64,000 nt of DNA from a virus: positions 53,230 to 117,229 of IMG/VR virus record IMGVR_UViG_3300012147_000007; one strand, given 5' to 3'. Positions 15,297-24,350 of this stretch are shown one piece after another. Under the pieces are notes generated by a model, which had not been told where the DNA came from, did not search any database, and was given only the letters and a program-made list of their open reading frames with translations. Positions within the stretch are counted from its first letter, which is position 1; each line of letters begins with the position of its first letter. A program made the position numbers and the translations under genes.

Positions 15297-17845
15297 ATCA
15301 AACAATCATCTGGATTATCCAGGCTGCAGTTTAAGCCTTTTAAAGCCTCTTCTTCTGCGTCTGATAAGTCAACAGTGGGTTTTTCTATAACTGCAACTTG
15401 AGAAACCTGAGGCACCACTGGAGCCATTACTTCAGGAATTACTACAACCTCTTCTAATTTTTCAGAAGATTCTGTGTCAACTCCAAGAGATTTTCTTGCT
15501 TCAGCTTTAGCATTGCTTCTTAAGTAGTACATACCAGTTTTAAGCCCTTTTTTCCAACCATAGAACAATGCTTTGTTTAGTTTTCCAGCATTTGCATCAC
15601 GAATAAATAAATTCATTGATTGTGATTGACAGATAAAAGCACCTCTATCAGCCGACATATCAATCAAATTGCTTGCTTTCATTTCCCAAACAGTTTTGTA
15701 AACAGACTTAATTTGGTCTGGAATGTTGCTTATAGTTTGAATTGAGCCGCTATTTTGTATCAACTTAACTCTCATCTCATCACCCCAAAGGCCAAGGTTT
15801 ATTAAGTCCTCAACCAAATGTCTGTTTACAACAACAAATTCTCCAGACAAGGTATTTCTCTTGTATAAATTGTTTGTGTAAGGTTCAAAACACTCATTGT
15901 TTCCAAGTATCTGAGCAGTAGAGGCAGTTGGCATAGGAGCAAGTAAAAGTGAATTACGAACACCATATTTCATTACTGACTTTCTAAGTTTAGACCAATC
16001 CCACATTCCAGAAAGCGTTTCCTCATTCACGCCCCATAGGTTAAATTGAAATTGACCCTCAGAAAGAGGAGAGCCACTAAATGTTTTATATGCTCCATAT
16101 GCATCTTCAAACTCTTCAGAATCTTGAAGAGTTAATTTCATTGCTTCTTTTCTAACTTTCTTAGATATATCGTTAGATGCTGTCATAGATGCAAAGTAAA
16201 TGGTCTCAAAAATATCTTTATTTAACTTTTTAGCTTCATCTGATTCAAAAGGAATACCCATAAGAGCAAACGTATCCGCAAGACCCTGCACTCCAATACC
16301 AATTGGCCTGTGTCTCATATTCGATTTCTTAGTTTCCTTAGTTGGATACCAATTAACATCAATAACCTGATTAAGGTTTAGTGTAGTTTGATATGCGACA
16401 TCATAAAGTTTTTCAAAATCATATTCTCTCAAATCCTTTTCTTTCGATTTAACTCTACCACTTGGTATTGTAACCATTTTTGGAAGCGCTATTGAAGCCA
16501 GGTTACATACAGCGGATTCATCTGGAGTCGAAACCTCTAAAATTTCTGTACACAAGTTAGAAGATTTGATTGTACCTATGTTTTTTTGATTTGACTTGTT
16601 GTTGGCCGCATCTTTATATAGAATGTAAGGAGTTCCAGTTTCAATCTGAGCCTCAAGTATTTTTGCCCACAATTCCCTTGCTGGCATTGTTTTTCTAACT
16701 TTACCTTCTGATTCATATTTCTCATACAAAGCTGTAAACGCTTTATTGTCATGTGAATCAAAAACATCAGAAAGCCCTTGGCATTCATTTGGACACATTA
16801 AAGACCAGCTTTTATCTTCTTCAACTCTCTGCATAAACAAATCAGGAACCCAAAGTGCTAAAAATAAGTCTCTCGCCCTAAGCTCTTCTTTACCATGATT
16901 TTTTCTAAGGTCAATAAACTGTTCAACATCAGCATGCCATGGTTCAAGATAAATAGCAAAAGAGCCTTTTCTTTTACCACCTTGATTTATCCACTTAGCA
17001 ACTTCATTGTATGTTTTAAGCATTGGAAGTATACCATCAGCATATCCTCCAGTACCTTTTATGTAAGAACCTTTTGCTCTAACATTATGGATATGAAGAC
17101 CTATTCCTCCAGCCCACTTAGAAATGTTTGCAACATCCTTAACAGTATCAAACAAAGAATTAATATCGTCACCTTTGTTTGCAACCAAGAAACATGAAGA
17201 CAATTGAGGCTTCGGAGTTCCAGAGTTAAACAAAGTAGGTGTTGCGTGCGTAAATTGACCAGTTGACAATAACTCATATGTATTTTGAACTTGTTCAAAG
17301 TTATCTCCCCAGATACCCAACGCAACCCTCATATACATGTGTTGAGGTGTTTCAGCTATGTTACCAGCTATCTTCAATAAATAGGACCTCTCAAGAGTCT
17401 TAAATCCGAAATATTCGAAATCAAGGTCTCTATCATGAACAATCATTGATTCAATTTTTTTACCATTATTTTGAACCAGGTTATATAACTCTTCTGAAAC
17501 AAGAGGCGCTGCCTCTCCAGTCTCTGGACTTATATAGTTATACAAATCTTCAACAGTCTCTTTGAAACTCTTCTTAGTTTCTTTTTTCAAAGAAGTCAAT
17601 GCTATTCTCGCTGCTAATATAGAATAGTCTGGATGGACTCTTGTCATTGCCGCTGCAGTTTCTGCTGCAAGCTCATCAAGCTCTTTAGATGTTACTCCAT
17701 CATAAACACCAGAAATAACCTTCTTGGCTATTTCCATATAATCAACATGCTCAGAATCTAATCCGTATGTTTGCTTTTTTATTCTTGCTGAAATTTTATC
17801 AAACTTCACCGTCTCTTCTGAGCCGTCTCTTTTTATTACTTTCAT
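15284..17845 (-). CDS. nrdA: ribonucleoside-diphosphate reductase, large subunit (class I)
   Basis: 853 residues. Reduces ribonucleotides to deoxyribonucleotides for phage DNA. Seen: N-terminal ATP cone (MKVIKRDGSEETVKFDKI, about residues 1-95), the catalytic core with SSCF (redox Cys), NLCTEI (the N/C/E active-site trio), the second redox Cys in SAVCNL, and a flexible C-terminus ending CLMCGS whose two Cys pass electrons to the site. A Pro/Val-rich linker precedes that tail. No intein is present. It lies 18 nt after nrdB and is co-transcribed with it. Confidence 0.97.
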   Translation of the reverse strand: MKVIKRDGSEETVKFDKISARIKKQTYGLDSEHVDYMEIAKKVISGVYDGVTSKELDELAAETAAAMTRVHPDYSILAARIALTSLKKETKKSFKETVEDLYNYISPETGEAAPLVSEELYNLVQNNGKKIESMIVHDRDLDFEYFGFKTLERSYLLKIAGNIAETPQHMYMRVALGIWGDNFEQVQNTYELLSTGQFTHATPTLFNSGTPKPQLSSCFLVANKGDDINSLFDTVKDVANISKWAGGIGLHIHNVRAKGSYIKGTGGYADGILPMLKTYNEVAKWINQGGKRKGSFAIYLEPWHADVEQFIDLRKNHGKEELRARDLFLALWVPDLFMQRVEEDKSWSLMCPNECQGLSDVFDSHDNKAFTALYEKYESEGKVRKTMPARELWAKILEAQIETGTPYILYKDAANNKSNQKNIGTIKSSNLCTEILEVSTPDESAVCNLASIALPKMVTIPSGRVKSKEKDLREYDFEKLYDVAYQTTLNLNQVIDVNWYPTKETKKSNMRHRPIGIGVQGLADTFALMGIPFESDEAKKLNKDIFETIYFASMTASNDISKKVRKEAMKLTLQDSEEFEDAYGAYKTFSGSPLSEGQFQFNLWGVNEETLSGMWDWSKLRKSVMKYGVRNSLLLAPMPTASTAQILGNNECFEPYTNNLYKRNTLSGEFVVVNRHLVEDLINLGLWGDEMRVKLIQNSGSIQTISNIPDQIKSVYKTVWEMKASNLIDMSADRGAFICQSQSMNLFIRDANAGKLNKALFYGWKKGLKTGMYYLRSNAKAEARKSLGVDTESSEKLEEVVVIPEVMAPVVPQVSQVAVIEKPTVDLSDAEEEALKGLNCSLDNPDDCLMCGS

Positions 17846-17863
17846 ATTTTAACTTATTATTTT

Positions 17864-18835
17864 TTAAAAATCATCTTCGTCACCATCGAATGATAATGAG
17901 TTATCTTCAGCTGAATTACCAACACCAGATTTTGCGTAGTCACCAACTCTTTTTTCAAAAAAGTTAGTCTTATTTTCTAATGCAATATTAGACATAAAGT
18001 CAAATGGATTCTTAGTTCCATAAACTACAGGACACTTTAAATCTAACAACAATCTATCAGTAACATACTCAAGGTACTCAGACATAAGAGCTGAATTCAT
18101 ACCAATCAAACTAACTGGTAATGACTCTAAAATAAATTCTTTTTCAATATCAAGAGCAGATTCTATAATCTCTCTAATTCTTTCTTTAGGCACCTTATCA
18201 ACAACGTGGTGATTGTGAAGGTGGACTGCAAAATCACAATGAAGAGCTTCGTCTCTTGAAATCAATTCATTAGAAAAACTAAGTCCAGGCATTAAATTTC
18301 TTTTCTTCAACCAAAATATAGAACAGAATGAACCTGAGAAAAATATTCCCTCAACCGCAGCAAATGCAATAAGTCTTTCAGCAAAACTATCTGAATCAAT
18401 CCACTTCAAAGCCCACTCAGCTTTTTTCTTAACTGCATCAATAGTATCAATCGCATTAAACAACCTCTTTTGTTCAGCGCTATCTTTAACATAAGTATCT
18501 ATCAATAAAGAGTAAGTTTCAGAGTGAACGTTCTCCATCATAATTTGAAATCCGTAGAAGAACTTTGCTTCTGTATACTGAACTTCGTTTACAAAATTCT
18601 CAGCAAGATTTTCATTTACTATACCATCTGATGCTGCAAAAAATGCTAACACATTTTTAATGAAATACTTTTCATTTTCACTAAGCGTTTCCCAATCTTT
18701 TATATCCTGCTCAAGGTCTATCTCTTCTGCTGTCCAAATGCTTGCTTGAGACTTTTTGTAAAACTCCCAAATGTCATCATGCTCAATAGGAAACAGAACA
18801 AATCTACCATCATTCTCTCTTAATATTGGCTCCAT
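17864..18835 (-). CDS. nrdB: ribonucleoside-diphosphate reductase, small subunit
   Basis: 323 residues from the ATG at 18835 ([12 protein letters not shown], the usual NrdB start, with GGAAG upstream); an ATG at 18871 would add twelve Lys/Glu-rich residues. Diiron and radical sites are intact: ENVHSETY carries Glu, His and, seven residues after the Glu, the radical Tyr; RDEALH carries the second E-x-x-H. NPFDFM and [12 protein letters not shown] near the end are typical. The acidic C-terminal tail probably docks on NrdA. Confidence 0.96.
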   Translation of the reverse strand: MEPILRENDGRFVLFPIEHDDIWEFYKKSQASIWTAEEIDLEQDIKDWETLSENEKYFIKNVLAFFAASDGIVNENLAENFVNEVQYTEAKFFYGFQIMMENVHSETYSLLIDTYVKDSAEQKRLFNAIDTIDAVKKKAEWALKWIDSDSFAERLIAFAAVEGIFFSGSFCSIFWLKKRNLMPGLSFSNELISRDEALHCDFAVHLHNHHVVDKVPKERIREIIESALDIEKEFILESLPVSLIGMNSALMSEYLEYVTDRLLLDLKCPVVYGTKNPFDFMSNIALENKTNFFEKRVGDYAKSGVGNSAEDNSLSFDGDEDDF

Positions 18836-18959
18836 AAATTCACTTCCTTTTTCTTCTTTTTTTTCTTTCATTTTTTGTTTTTTTTTAATTTTTTAGGTGA
18901 CAATTCCCTGCAGCATAACAATGGGTTACACTGAATAAATAAATGGTTTCAGCAAAAAA

Positions 18960-19088
18960 CTAATTACTTTTACTAAAATCTTCCTTTTTGTTTAAGAAAA
19001 TTGATTTGTAAATTAAAAGATGTAGTGATTGACTTTTTGAAATTGGCTCTTGAACGGGTCTGGCTCTTTTTTCTAAAATCTTTTTCAT
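18960..19088 (-). CDS. small basic protein (42 aa)
   Basis: ORF starting MKKILEKRARPVQEPISK and ending at TAG 18960-18962. It is supported by a TATTTATT-type element about 14 nt upstream of the ATG, like those of other genes, and by lying in an otherwise empty 308-nt gap. The rest of the gap (18836-18959) holds only another ATTTATTTATT motif before nrdB. Function unknown. Confidence 0.4.
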   Translation of the reverse strand: MKKILEKRARPVQEPISKSQSLHLLIYKSIFLNKKEDFSKSN

Positions 19089-19179
19089 AAACTACAATCT
19101 TTATAATAAATAAATAACAAAATTCTTTATCCAAGAAAGATGTCAAATTAGTTTTTAACACCTCCTATACTTAAGAGGT

Positions 19180-20574
19180 TTAGCCAGAATTTGACGCTCC
19201 GTTATCTAAAAATAACGCAATCTCATCGAGAGATTGTTCGTTTTCTGCTGGCCTACTTGCAACAACCCCTTCTTCGTTTTCGTTTGCCATTTCAATCAAA
19301 ACTCTGCTCGTATCAAACAACAGTAGTTTATAAAGCCCATCTTGACCGTTTCTGTTCTTAATTATCCCAAGCATAGCTCTACTTATCTCTTTCATTTCAT
19401 CTGGCCTACCAAGCCCAAAAGCAAGGTCAACCGTTGCAATAATACCCAACGACTCCCCAATGTGTCCAGTATTAATTTTCTCCTCCTGAATCGCAGAACG
19501 ATTTGTTTGGTGAGCTGTCCAAACTGGTATTCTGTAATTATTAGCAATATTCCTTAACCCCTCTGCAACATCTGTTAAAGCATGTCTCATTTCAGCATAA
19601 GAACCAAGAGGTTTCATAAGACCAAGGTAATCTACAAATATAATATCTGGAACGAAACCTTCAAGTTCAAGAGTTTTAAGATGCGCCTTAATTGTATTAA
19701 CTGTAACACCGCCTTCAAGAAACTCTTTAATCTTTAATCCACCACCAAGCTTTGCAACATCTTCAAGCTTTTCTGTAATGTATTCTGGATACTCCCAAAC
19801 ATGCTTTAACTTAATGTCATTAATACACGCATCAAACCTCTGCCCTACCACGTCTTCTGATAACTCCATAGAATAGTAGACAACATTCTTACCTTCAAGA
19901 AGAGCTGTTGCAGCCCCTTTTACAAGCATCATCGACTTACCCCCTCCTGGAGGCGCAATCACAACTCCAAGCTCTCCTGGGGACAATCCGCCCCCAATAT
20001 ATTCATCAAGGTCTCTCATGAATGGAATCGGCATTCTAAAGTCTTTACTAAGCCTTTTGTTTACATCCTTAAAATAATCGTGACCAGAGTCTTTTGGCTG
20101 ACCAGCCTTTAATGCTTCTTCAAAATCTTTTAAGATGCTATCCCACTTATTTTTCTTCCAATTTTCTGCTGCCCTAAGAATTACTTCTCTAACATTTCTT
20201 TTTACAAAAAACTCCCTCGATGACTCTTGAACTTCTACTTTGTCTTCAACTTTTAAGGCTTCTATTTTATCAATAAGACCAAGAATATGCTCTCTTGGAA
20301 TACCTCTTTCTTTGAAGGATACTCTATCTCTCAGAGTTCCAAATCTGATAATAGTTCCTCTATCGTTGTAGTATTGTATACAGTAATCAACAAGAATTTT
20401 TTGGTAGCCGTCAAAATAACTACTTTCGAGAATGTCAACAATAGTCTCAGAAAAACCAGTCCTATCTTCACAAAAAACGTGAATAAATTTGTTCTGATAA
20501 TTTGAGTTTAGGGCGCTATCCCCTTCGTCCTCTTGTGCAAAGGAATTGAATACATTGCTGTTCATATTACTCAT
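19180..20574 (-). CDS. replicative DNA helicase (DnaB/gp41 type)
   Basis: 464 residues. Hexameric 5'-3' helicase at the fork. Seen: N-terminal helical domain (1-160), Walker A VIAPPGGGKSMM (about 213), H1a-type YSMELSEDVVGQR, Walker B DIIFVDYLGLM, and the AHQTNRSAIQ arginine/glutamine sensor region. Similar in length to T4 gp41 (475). No primase gene is visible in the window. It is preceded by a sigma-A promoter. Confidence 0.95.
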   Translation of the reverse strand: MSNMNSNVFNSFAQEDEGDSALNSNYQNKFIHVFCEDRTGFSETIVDILESSYFDGYQKILVDYCIQYYNDRGTIIRFGTLRDRVSFKERGIPREHILGLIDKIEALKVEDKVEVQESSREFFVKRNVREVILRAAENWKKNKWDSILKDFEEALKAGQPKDSGHDYFKDVNKRLSKDFRMPIPFMRDLDEYIGGGLSPGELGVVIAPPGGGKSMMLVKGAATALLEGKNVVYYSMELSEDVVGQRFDACINDIKLKHVWEYPEYITEKLEDVAKLGGGLKIKEFLEGGVTVNTIKAHLKTLELEGFVPDIIFVDYLGLMKPLGSYAEMRHALTDVAEGLRNIANNYRIPVWTAHQTNRSAIQEEKINTGHIGESLGIIATVDLAFGLGRPDEMKEISRAMLGIIKNRNGQDGLYKLLLFDTSRVLIEMANENEEGVVASRPAENEQSLDEIALFLDNGASNSG

Positions 20575-20596
20575 AAGTTGTCTTTCTCTCTCCGTG

Positions 20597-20630
20597 CAAA
20601 TATAGCACTTATTTTTCTAAAGTAAGCAAA
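20597..20630 (-). promoter_or_regulatory. Bacteroidota sigma-A promoter for the helicase
   Basis: Minus strand: TTTG, 22 nt, TATATTTG, ending 22 nt before the ATG at 20574. The spacer is two bases longer than in the other three sites. Confidence 0.65.
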
Positions 20631-20641
20631 GAAGTTTTAAA

Positions 20642-21673
20642 TTATTTCAAACTTTCTTCGTACTCTTTCTCTTTGGCCATCAGATTATAGAATGGTCCAA
20701 AGAAATTATCTGTTCCAAAAAATTGATTGAATCCGTCTTTTGCAAACATCTTCATAGCATTTTCAATAGAACCTTCATCATTGAATGTACTGACTCTGAT
20801 TTTATCTACTTCATCAATAGCTTCTTGGTTTAAGAAAGGTTTTTTAAGGTTCATTAACTCTGCGTTTCTATACAAAGTATCTTGAGCTTGAATTATTTTC
20901 TCATAAGTTTTTAACTTCTTCTTTTTCTGCTTCTCATAACATTCTTCTACCAATCTACCATAAGTATACTTTTCAGTAATCATATCTGGAAAATGCTTAA
21001 GAAGAGTTGGCACACCGACTCCGTGAACTCCAGAAATACCATCTGAACTATCTCCTGAAAAACATTTTAAAAGCAAAGCATTGTCAACAACGTAGCCATA
21101 CTTTTCTTTAAAGTTGGTCTTTGTGATTATATCCATACTGTCTGGATTAACCATTGACACATTATCTGATATAAGTTGAAAGAAATCTTGGTCTCTACTG
21201 TAGATGTAGATATGTTCGTCAGGATTTTTGCAACCAAGTATATAATAAGCGATAAGGTCATCGGCCTCAATATAATCTAACTCCGCCTGCCTTACAAATA
21301 GTTCTTCCAGATAAACTTGAACGTCTATCTTTTGAGATAATAATTGAAAGTCTTCAGCATCTTTTTCATTGGTTATACCATGACCCTCAGTTGCAATGAC
21401 TCTCGTCTCGTTCTCCCAATTCTTTTTTCTATTAGCCTTGTATGGCTTGTAGATGTTGTACCTTAGTTTTCCTGCGTGAAATCCGTCCCAAAAAACTATA
21501 ACCCTGTCTGGCATCAATCTGTTTATAACAGATTTGGTACTATCTAAAAAACCAAAGGTGCCACCACAAAGCTTGCGATTGGCACCCATTAGGTCTTTTC
21601 TTTTATAAAAGTTCCTTTTAAGATTCCATTGCCCATCTATCAAAAGAGTTCTAAAATTTTTATTATTATCCAT
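20642..21673 (-). CDS. 5'-3' exonuclease / flap nuclease (T4 RNase H-like)
   Basis: 343 residues of the PIN/FEN family. Seen: LLIDGQWNLKRNF with the first metal Asp, RVIVFWDGFHAGKLRY, IEADDLIAYY and YSRDQDFFQLI with the acidic cluster, then CFSGDSSDGISGVHGVGVPT, the H3TH DNA-binding loop. It would remove RNA primers and flaps during lagging-strand synthesis. The GIY-YIG gene ends 8 nt before its start, and a possible remnant of an earlier start lies upstream of that gene. Confidence 0.92.
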   Translation of the reverse strand: MDNNKNFRTLLIDGQWNLKRNFYKRKDLMGANRKLCGGTFGFLDSTKSVINRLMPDRVIVFWDGFHAGKLRYNIYKPYKANRKKNWENETRVIATEGHGITNEKDAEDFQLLSQKIDVQVYLEELFVRQAELDYIEADDLIAYYILGCKNPDEHIYIYSRDQDFFQLISDNVSMVNPDSMDIITKTNFKEKYGYVVDNALLLKCFSGDSSDGISGVHGVGVPTLLKHFPDMITEKYTYGRLVEECYEKQKKKKLKTYEKIIQAQDTLYRNAELMNLKKPFLNQEAIDEVDKIRVSTFNDEGSIENAMKMFAKDGFNQFFGTDNFFGPFYNLMAKEKEYEESLK

Positions 21674-21681
21674 TTTTTTAA

Positions 21682-22575
21682 TTATTTAAAAAATTTATTT
21701 ATCCAACCATTACTTAAAGAGGCTTTATAAGCACTTTCGCTATTTTTTTGAAACTCTCCTTTTGTTTCAAATTTTTCAGCTTCAACAAAACATCTTTCTA
21801 TGGTCCAATATCCATTTGGTTTTTTTGTCTTCATGTGAGGACAAAGCTCATCAAGCCAATTATTTTTAAACATTGACATATATGCTCCTGGGCTTTTTTT
21901 GTACAACTCTTTCTTTGCTTTATACTTCAAGGCCTCTTTTTTGCACTTATCTTTCGTCCAATAACCTTTGTGTTTTTTGATGATTTTATTCATATGAACA
22001 CAAACATCATCGAGCCATCCATTTTTTCTTGCAGAATTATATGCGCTACCGCTCTCTTTTGCGAATATAGTTCTTTTTTTATAATTTATAGACTCTTCTA
22101 TACACTTTTCTTTTGTCCACTTCAAATTTCCTCCACCAATAGCTCCAGCATCTGCTAAATTTAAAACATTATATCCATTTTTTTTATAAAACTCGATTTT
22201 ATCTCCCTCCAAAATTTTAGCATCTTCAACGTCTATATAATCTGAATAAGATAATATTGGATTCATTCCAGTTTTTTTTATGTACTTAAAAACCCTACTT
22301 CTACCATCTCTCCTGTGTTTGTTGTCTCTTTCTTCAATATTATAAGTTAACCCTACATATACAGATTTATCGCCAAATTCATATACATAAACAAGTCTTC
22401 TGTATTTATTGCCAACAACTGACATGTGAGAACAAATTTCATTCAACCAACCATTTTTATTAGAAGCGTTATAAGCTCCTCCTGAGTTTGTTTTAAATTT
22501 AGACCTTAATTTATACTTCAACGCCTCTTTTTCACATTTTTCTTTTGTCCAATAATTTCTGTTTTTTCTATTCAT
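21682..22575 (-). CDS. GIY-YIG homing endonuclease with four DNA-binding repeats
   Basis: 297 residues. The nuclease lies at about residues 60-140 (LVYVYEFGDKSVYVGLT, then ERDNKHRR, and ILEGDKIEFYKKNGY with the metal Glu). Around it are four copies of a 45-50-residue module (YWTKEKCxxEALKY ... NGWLDExCxHM): one before and three after the nuclease. These probably read a long DNA site. Free-standing selfish gene inserted before the 5'-nuclease gene. TATTTATA lies 13 nt before the ATG. Confidence 0.88.
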   Translation of the reverse strand: MNRKNRNYWTKEKCEKEALKYKLRSKFKTNSGGAYNASNKNGWLNEICSHMSVVGNKYRRLVYVYEFGDKSVYVGLTYNIEERDNKHRRDGRSRVFKYIKKTGMNPILSYSDYIDVEDAKILEGDKIEFYKKNGYNVLNLADAGAIGGGNLKWTKEKCIEESINYKKRTIFAKESGSAYNSARKNGWLDDVCVHMNKIIKKHKGYWTKDKCKKEALKYKAKKELYKKSPGAYMSMFKNNWLDELCPHMKTKKPNGYWTIERCFVEAEKFETKGEFQKNSESAYKASLSNGWINKFFK

Positions 22576-22576
22576 T

Positions 22577-22636
22577 TTATCTTTTTATTATAAATACCAA
22601 TAAAAAATTTACAAAATATATAATAAACGTTTTCAT
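22577..22636 (-). pseudogene. possible 5' stub of the 5'-nuclease gene
   Basis: A 19-codon ORF beginning MKTFIIYF, between the recA terminator and the GIY-YIG gene. MKTFII resembles the FRTLLID start of the nuclease core. It may be the old start cut by endonuclease insertion, but the match is only six residues and the rest runs into the promoter of the GIY-YIG gene. Confidence 0.25.
22582..22606 (-). promoter_or_regulatory. inverted repeat enclosing TATTTATA before GIY-YIG gene
   Basis: Eight-bp A/T-only arms (TTTTTATT / AATAAAAA) flank TATTTATA at 22589-22596, ending 6 nt before the ATG at 22575. Confidence 0.45.
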
Positions 22637-22646
22637 ATATTTAAGC

Positions 22647-22679
22647 AAAAAAAAGCCAAGTGTTAATACTTGGCTTTTT
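22647..22679 (-). terminator. terminator of the recA-like gene
   Basis: GCCAAG / CTTGGC stem with an 8-nt loop and A/T flanks giving a T8 run on the minus strand. Confidence 0.9.
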
Positions 22680-22683
22680 CTTT

Positions 22684-23802
22684 TTACATTTCTTCTGTTT
22701 CTTCAGATATATCTTCAACTTCCATTCCCCACTCATGTGCGTGAGCAGCTTTATAAGCATCTTTATCTGCCTTTTCGTTTAAAATGAACCCATCGTCAGT
22801 ACAAACAATTTTACCTTTTGTAGGCGTGGCGTTTGTAATATGGTTTTTCATAACAATCAAATCTGTTAAAAGACCAAATCCATATTCAACCTTCTTGCTG
22901 ACAGCTTTAATCTTACTTGACCTTCCAAGTATTCCTCCAGTTCTAAACACAAGAGTAGATACATAATAAACACCATCTCCACCATAAGGAACCAAAGACG
23001 ACTGTCCACCTGGAAATGTTGGAGGCGCAGTGTAAGCGTGATTAATTACAATCAAAGTAGACGTATAAGGAAAACTTGCATTCCTTGTAGCATTTATTCT
23101 TGGCCCAAGGTATCTTGTTATTTCCTCACGAAGAACTCTGGCAGTAACCATCATACCTCCACCACCTGAACCATCTTCCATTTTTCCAAGTTCTTTTTCA
23201 GAAGGCGTACCTCCGATAGAATCCCAAAGAAATAAAACATCATATGGTAGGTCTCCTTTTTCCTGCGCATCAAGAATTTCTTTCACATACTTACAACCTT
23301 CCTCAATAGTTGCAACGCCATTATGCACAATAGCTTCGTCAAAATTAACACCCATCTTTTCGCCTCTTTCAAAGCTAAATTTATTTTCAGTGATAATAAA
23401 TACTGGAACTATACCTTGTTTCTGAGCGAATGCAGCAGCTTCCAGAGCCATTGTACTCTTACCTGTATCTGATTTCCCATAGTTCATTATTACGTGACCA
23501 GTTGGAATTCCAGGCAATTTTGTAACCTCTTTAAAAGCAGAGCTCATCCCAATCCACTCTTGAGGTTTATACTCAACAGATTTATGATTAACTTTCTTTT
23601 TGTAGTCACTTAATTTTGGAAACTTTTTCTTTAGTTTAGGAGCTTCTTCTTTGGTTTTTTTAACCTCTTCAAATACTTCTCCAGTAGAGATGCAGATTAA
23701 ATCATCTCCTTCTTTTGTGTACTCTTCCTTAGAAGAGGAGTGGATGATTTTACCATCCACGTCCTCGAACCCCTCAGGAAGAGAGTTCTTCTTTTTTGCC
23801 AT
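22684..23802 (-). CDS. uvsX: RecA/UvsX-type recombinase
   Basis: 372 residues. Strand-exchange ATPase for recombination-dependent replication and repair. Seen: a charged N-terminal extension (1-70), a variant Walker A YGKSDTGKST (about 109-118), the acidic strand VFIITENKFSFE, Walker B DVLFLWDSIGG, the L1/L2 region with DGSGGGGMMVTARVL, and STLIVINHAY. It is closer to UvsX of T4-like phages than to cellular RecA in the loop region. The adjacent zinc-binding gene may be a mediator. Confidence 0.9.
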   Translation of the reverse strand: MAKKKNSLPEGFEDVDGKIIHSSSKEEYTKEGDDLICISTGEVFEEVKKTKEEAPKLKKKFPKLSDYKKKVNHKSVEYKPQEWIGMSSAFKEVTKLPGIPTGHVIMNYGKSDTGKSTMALEAAAFAQKQGIVPVFIITENKFSFERGEKMGVNFDEAIVHNGVATIEEGCKYVKEILDAQEKGDLPYDVLFLWDSIGGTPSEKELGKMEDGSGGGGMMVTARVLREEITRYLGPRINATRNASFPYTSTLIVINHAYTAPPTFPGGQSSLVPYGGDGVYYVSTLVFRTGGILGRSSKIKAVSKKVEYGFGLLTDLIVMKNHITNATPTKGKIVCTDDGFILNEKADKDAYKAAHAHEWGMEVEDISEETEEM

Positions 23803-23822
23803 GCTTATAAAATGTTAACTGA

Positions 23823-24239
23823 TTATTGACCTTGCTGACCGTTGTTCGGTTGTTGGGTATAGTTTTGTGCTTGTTGTTGAGCAACTTGTTGAGGAGCTTG
23901 TTCTGAAGCAGGAGCTGCATTCCATTCAATTTCCTTACCAGAGTTATCAGCCTTATTTCTTGTTCTAAGGTAAAATACGTCTGGATTTTCTTGTTGTTGC
24001 CCAAAGTTAACAGAAGCTTTACATCCATTACACTTAACTGTAGTGTATTTGAATTTCCCCTGAGCTACGTGCGCATCTAACACAAGGTCATCGCTACCGC
24101 AACATCCACATTTGTGAACATCATAGAATGACAACTTTTTTGATTCCATTACCGCTTCATGAAGATTGCCACCTTCAACAGTAAATTCATAGGTTCTCTT
24201 ACCTACTTTTTTTTCTATTTTCATTTTGAAATTTCCCAT
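23823..24239 (-). CDS. zinc-ribbon protein next to the recombinase
   Basis: 138 residues. A KCGCCGSDDLVL knuckle and a VKCNGCKASV knuckle (about residues 43-80) form a zinc ribbon within a small beta domain. The last 35 residues are disordered and Gln-rich. It is 20 nt upstream of the recombinase gene, so it could be an accessory factor (loader or ssDNA binding), but I recognise no known family. The start has a 12-bp duplication, giving two nearby ATGGGAAAT sites; the inner one is in frame. Confidence 0.65.
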   Translation of the reverse strand: MGNFKMKIEKKVGKRTYEFTVEGGNLHEAVMESKKLSFYDVHKCGCCGSDDLVLDAHVAQGKFKYTTVKCNGCKASVNFGQQQENPDVFYLRTRNKADNSGKEIEWNAAPASEQAPQQVAQQQAQNYTQQPNNGQQGQ

Positions 24240-24350
24240 AATTTCCCATAATTTCTATTATTTTCTTTAAATTATTATAATATAATATAGAAAATTAGAT
24301 TACTAAAATCAAGTAAAAAATGAAAAAAAAGTAAAGTTTTTTATAAGTAA

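Noticed and set aside
15284-17845. Intein in nrdA, a common intein site in phages
   Set aside because: The core motifs are continuous and the length (853) leaves no room for one.
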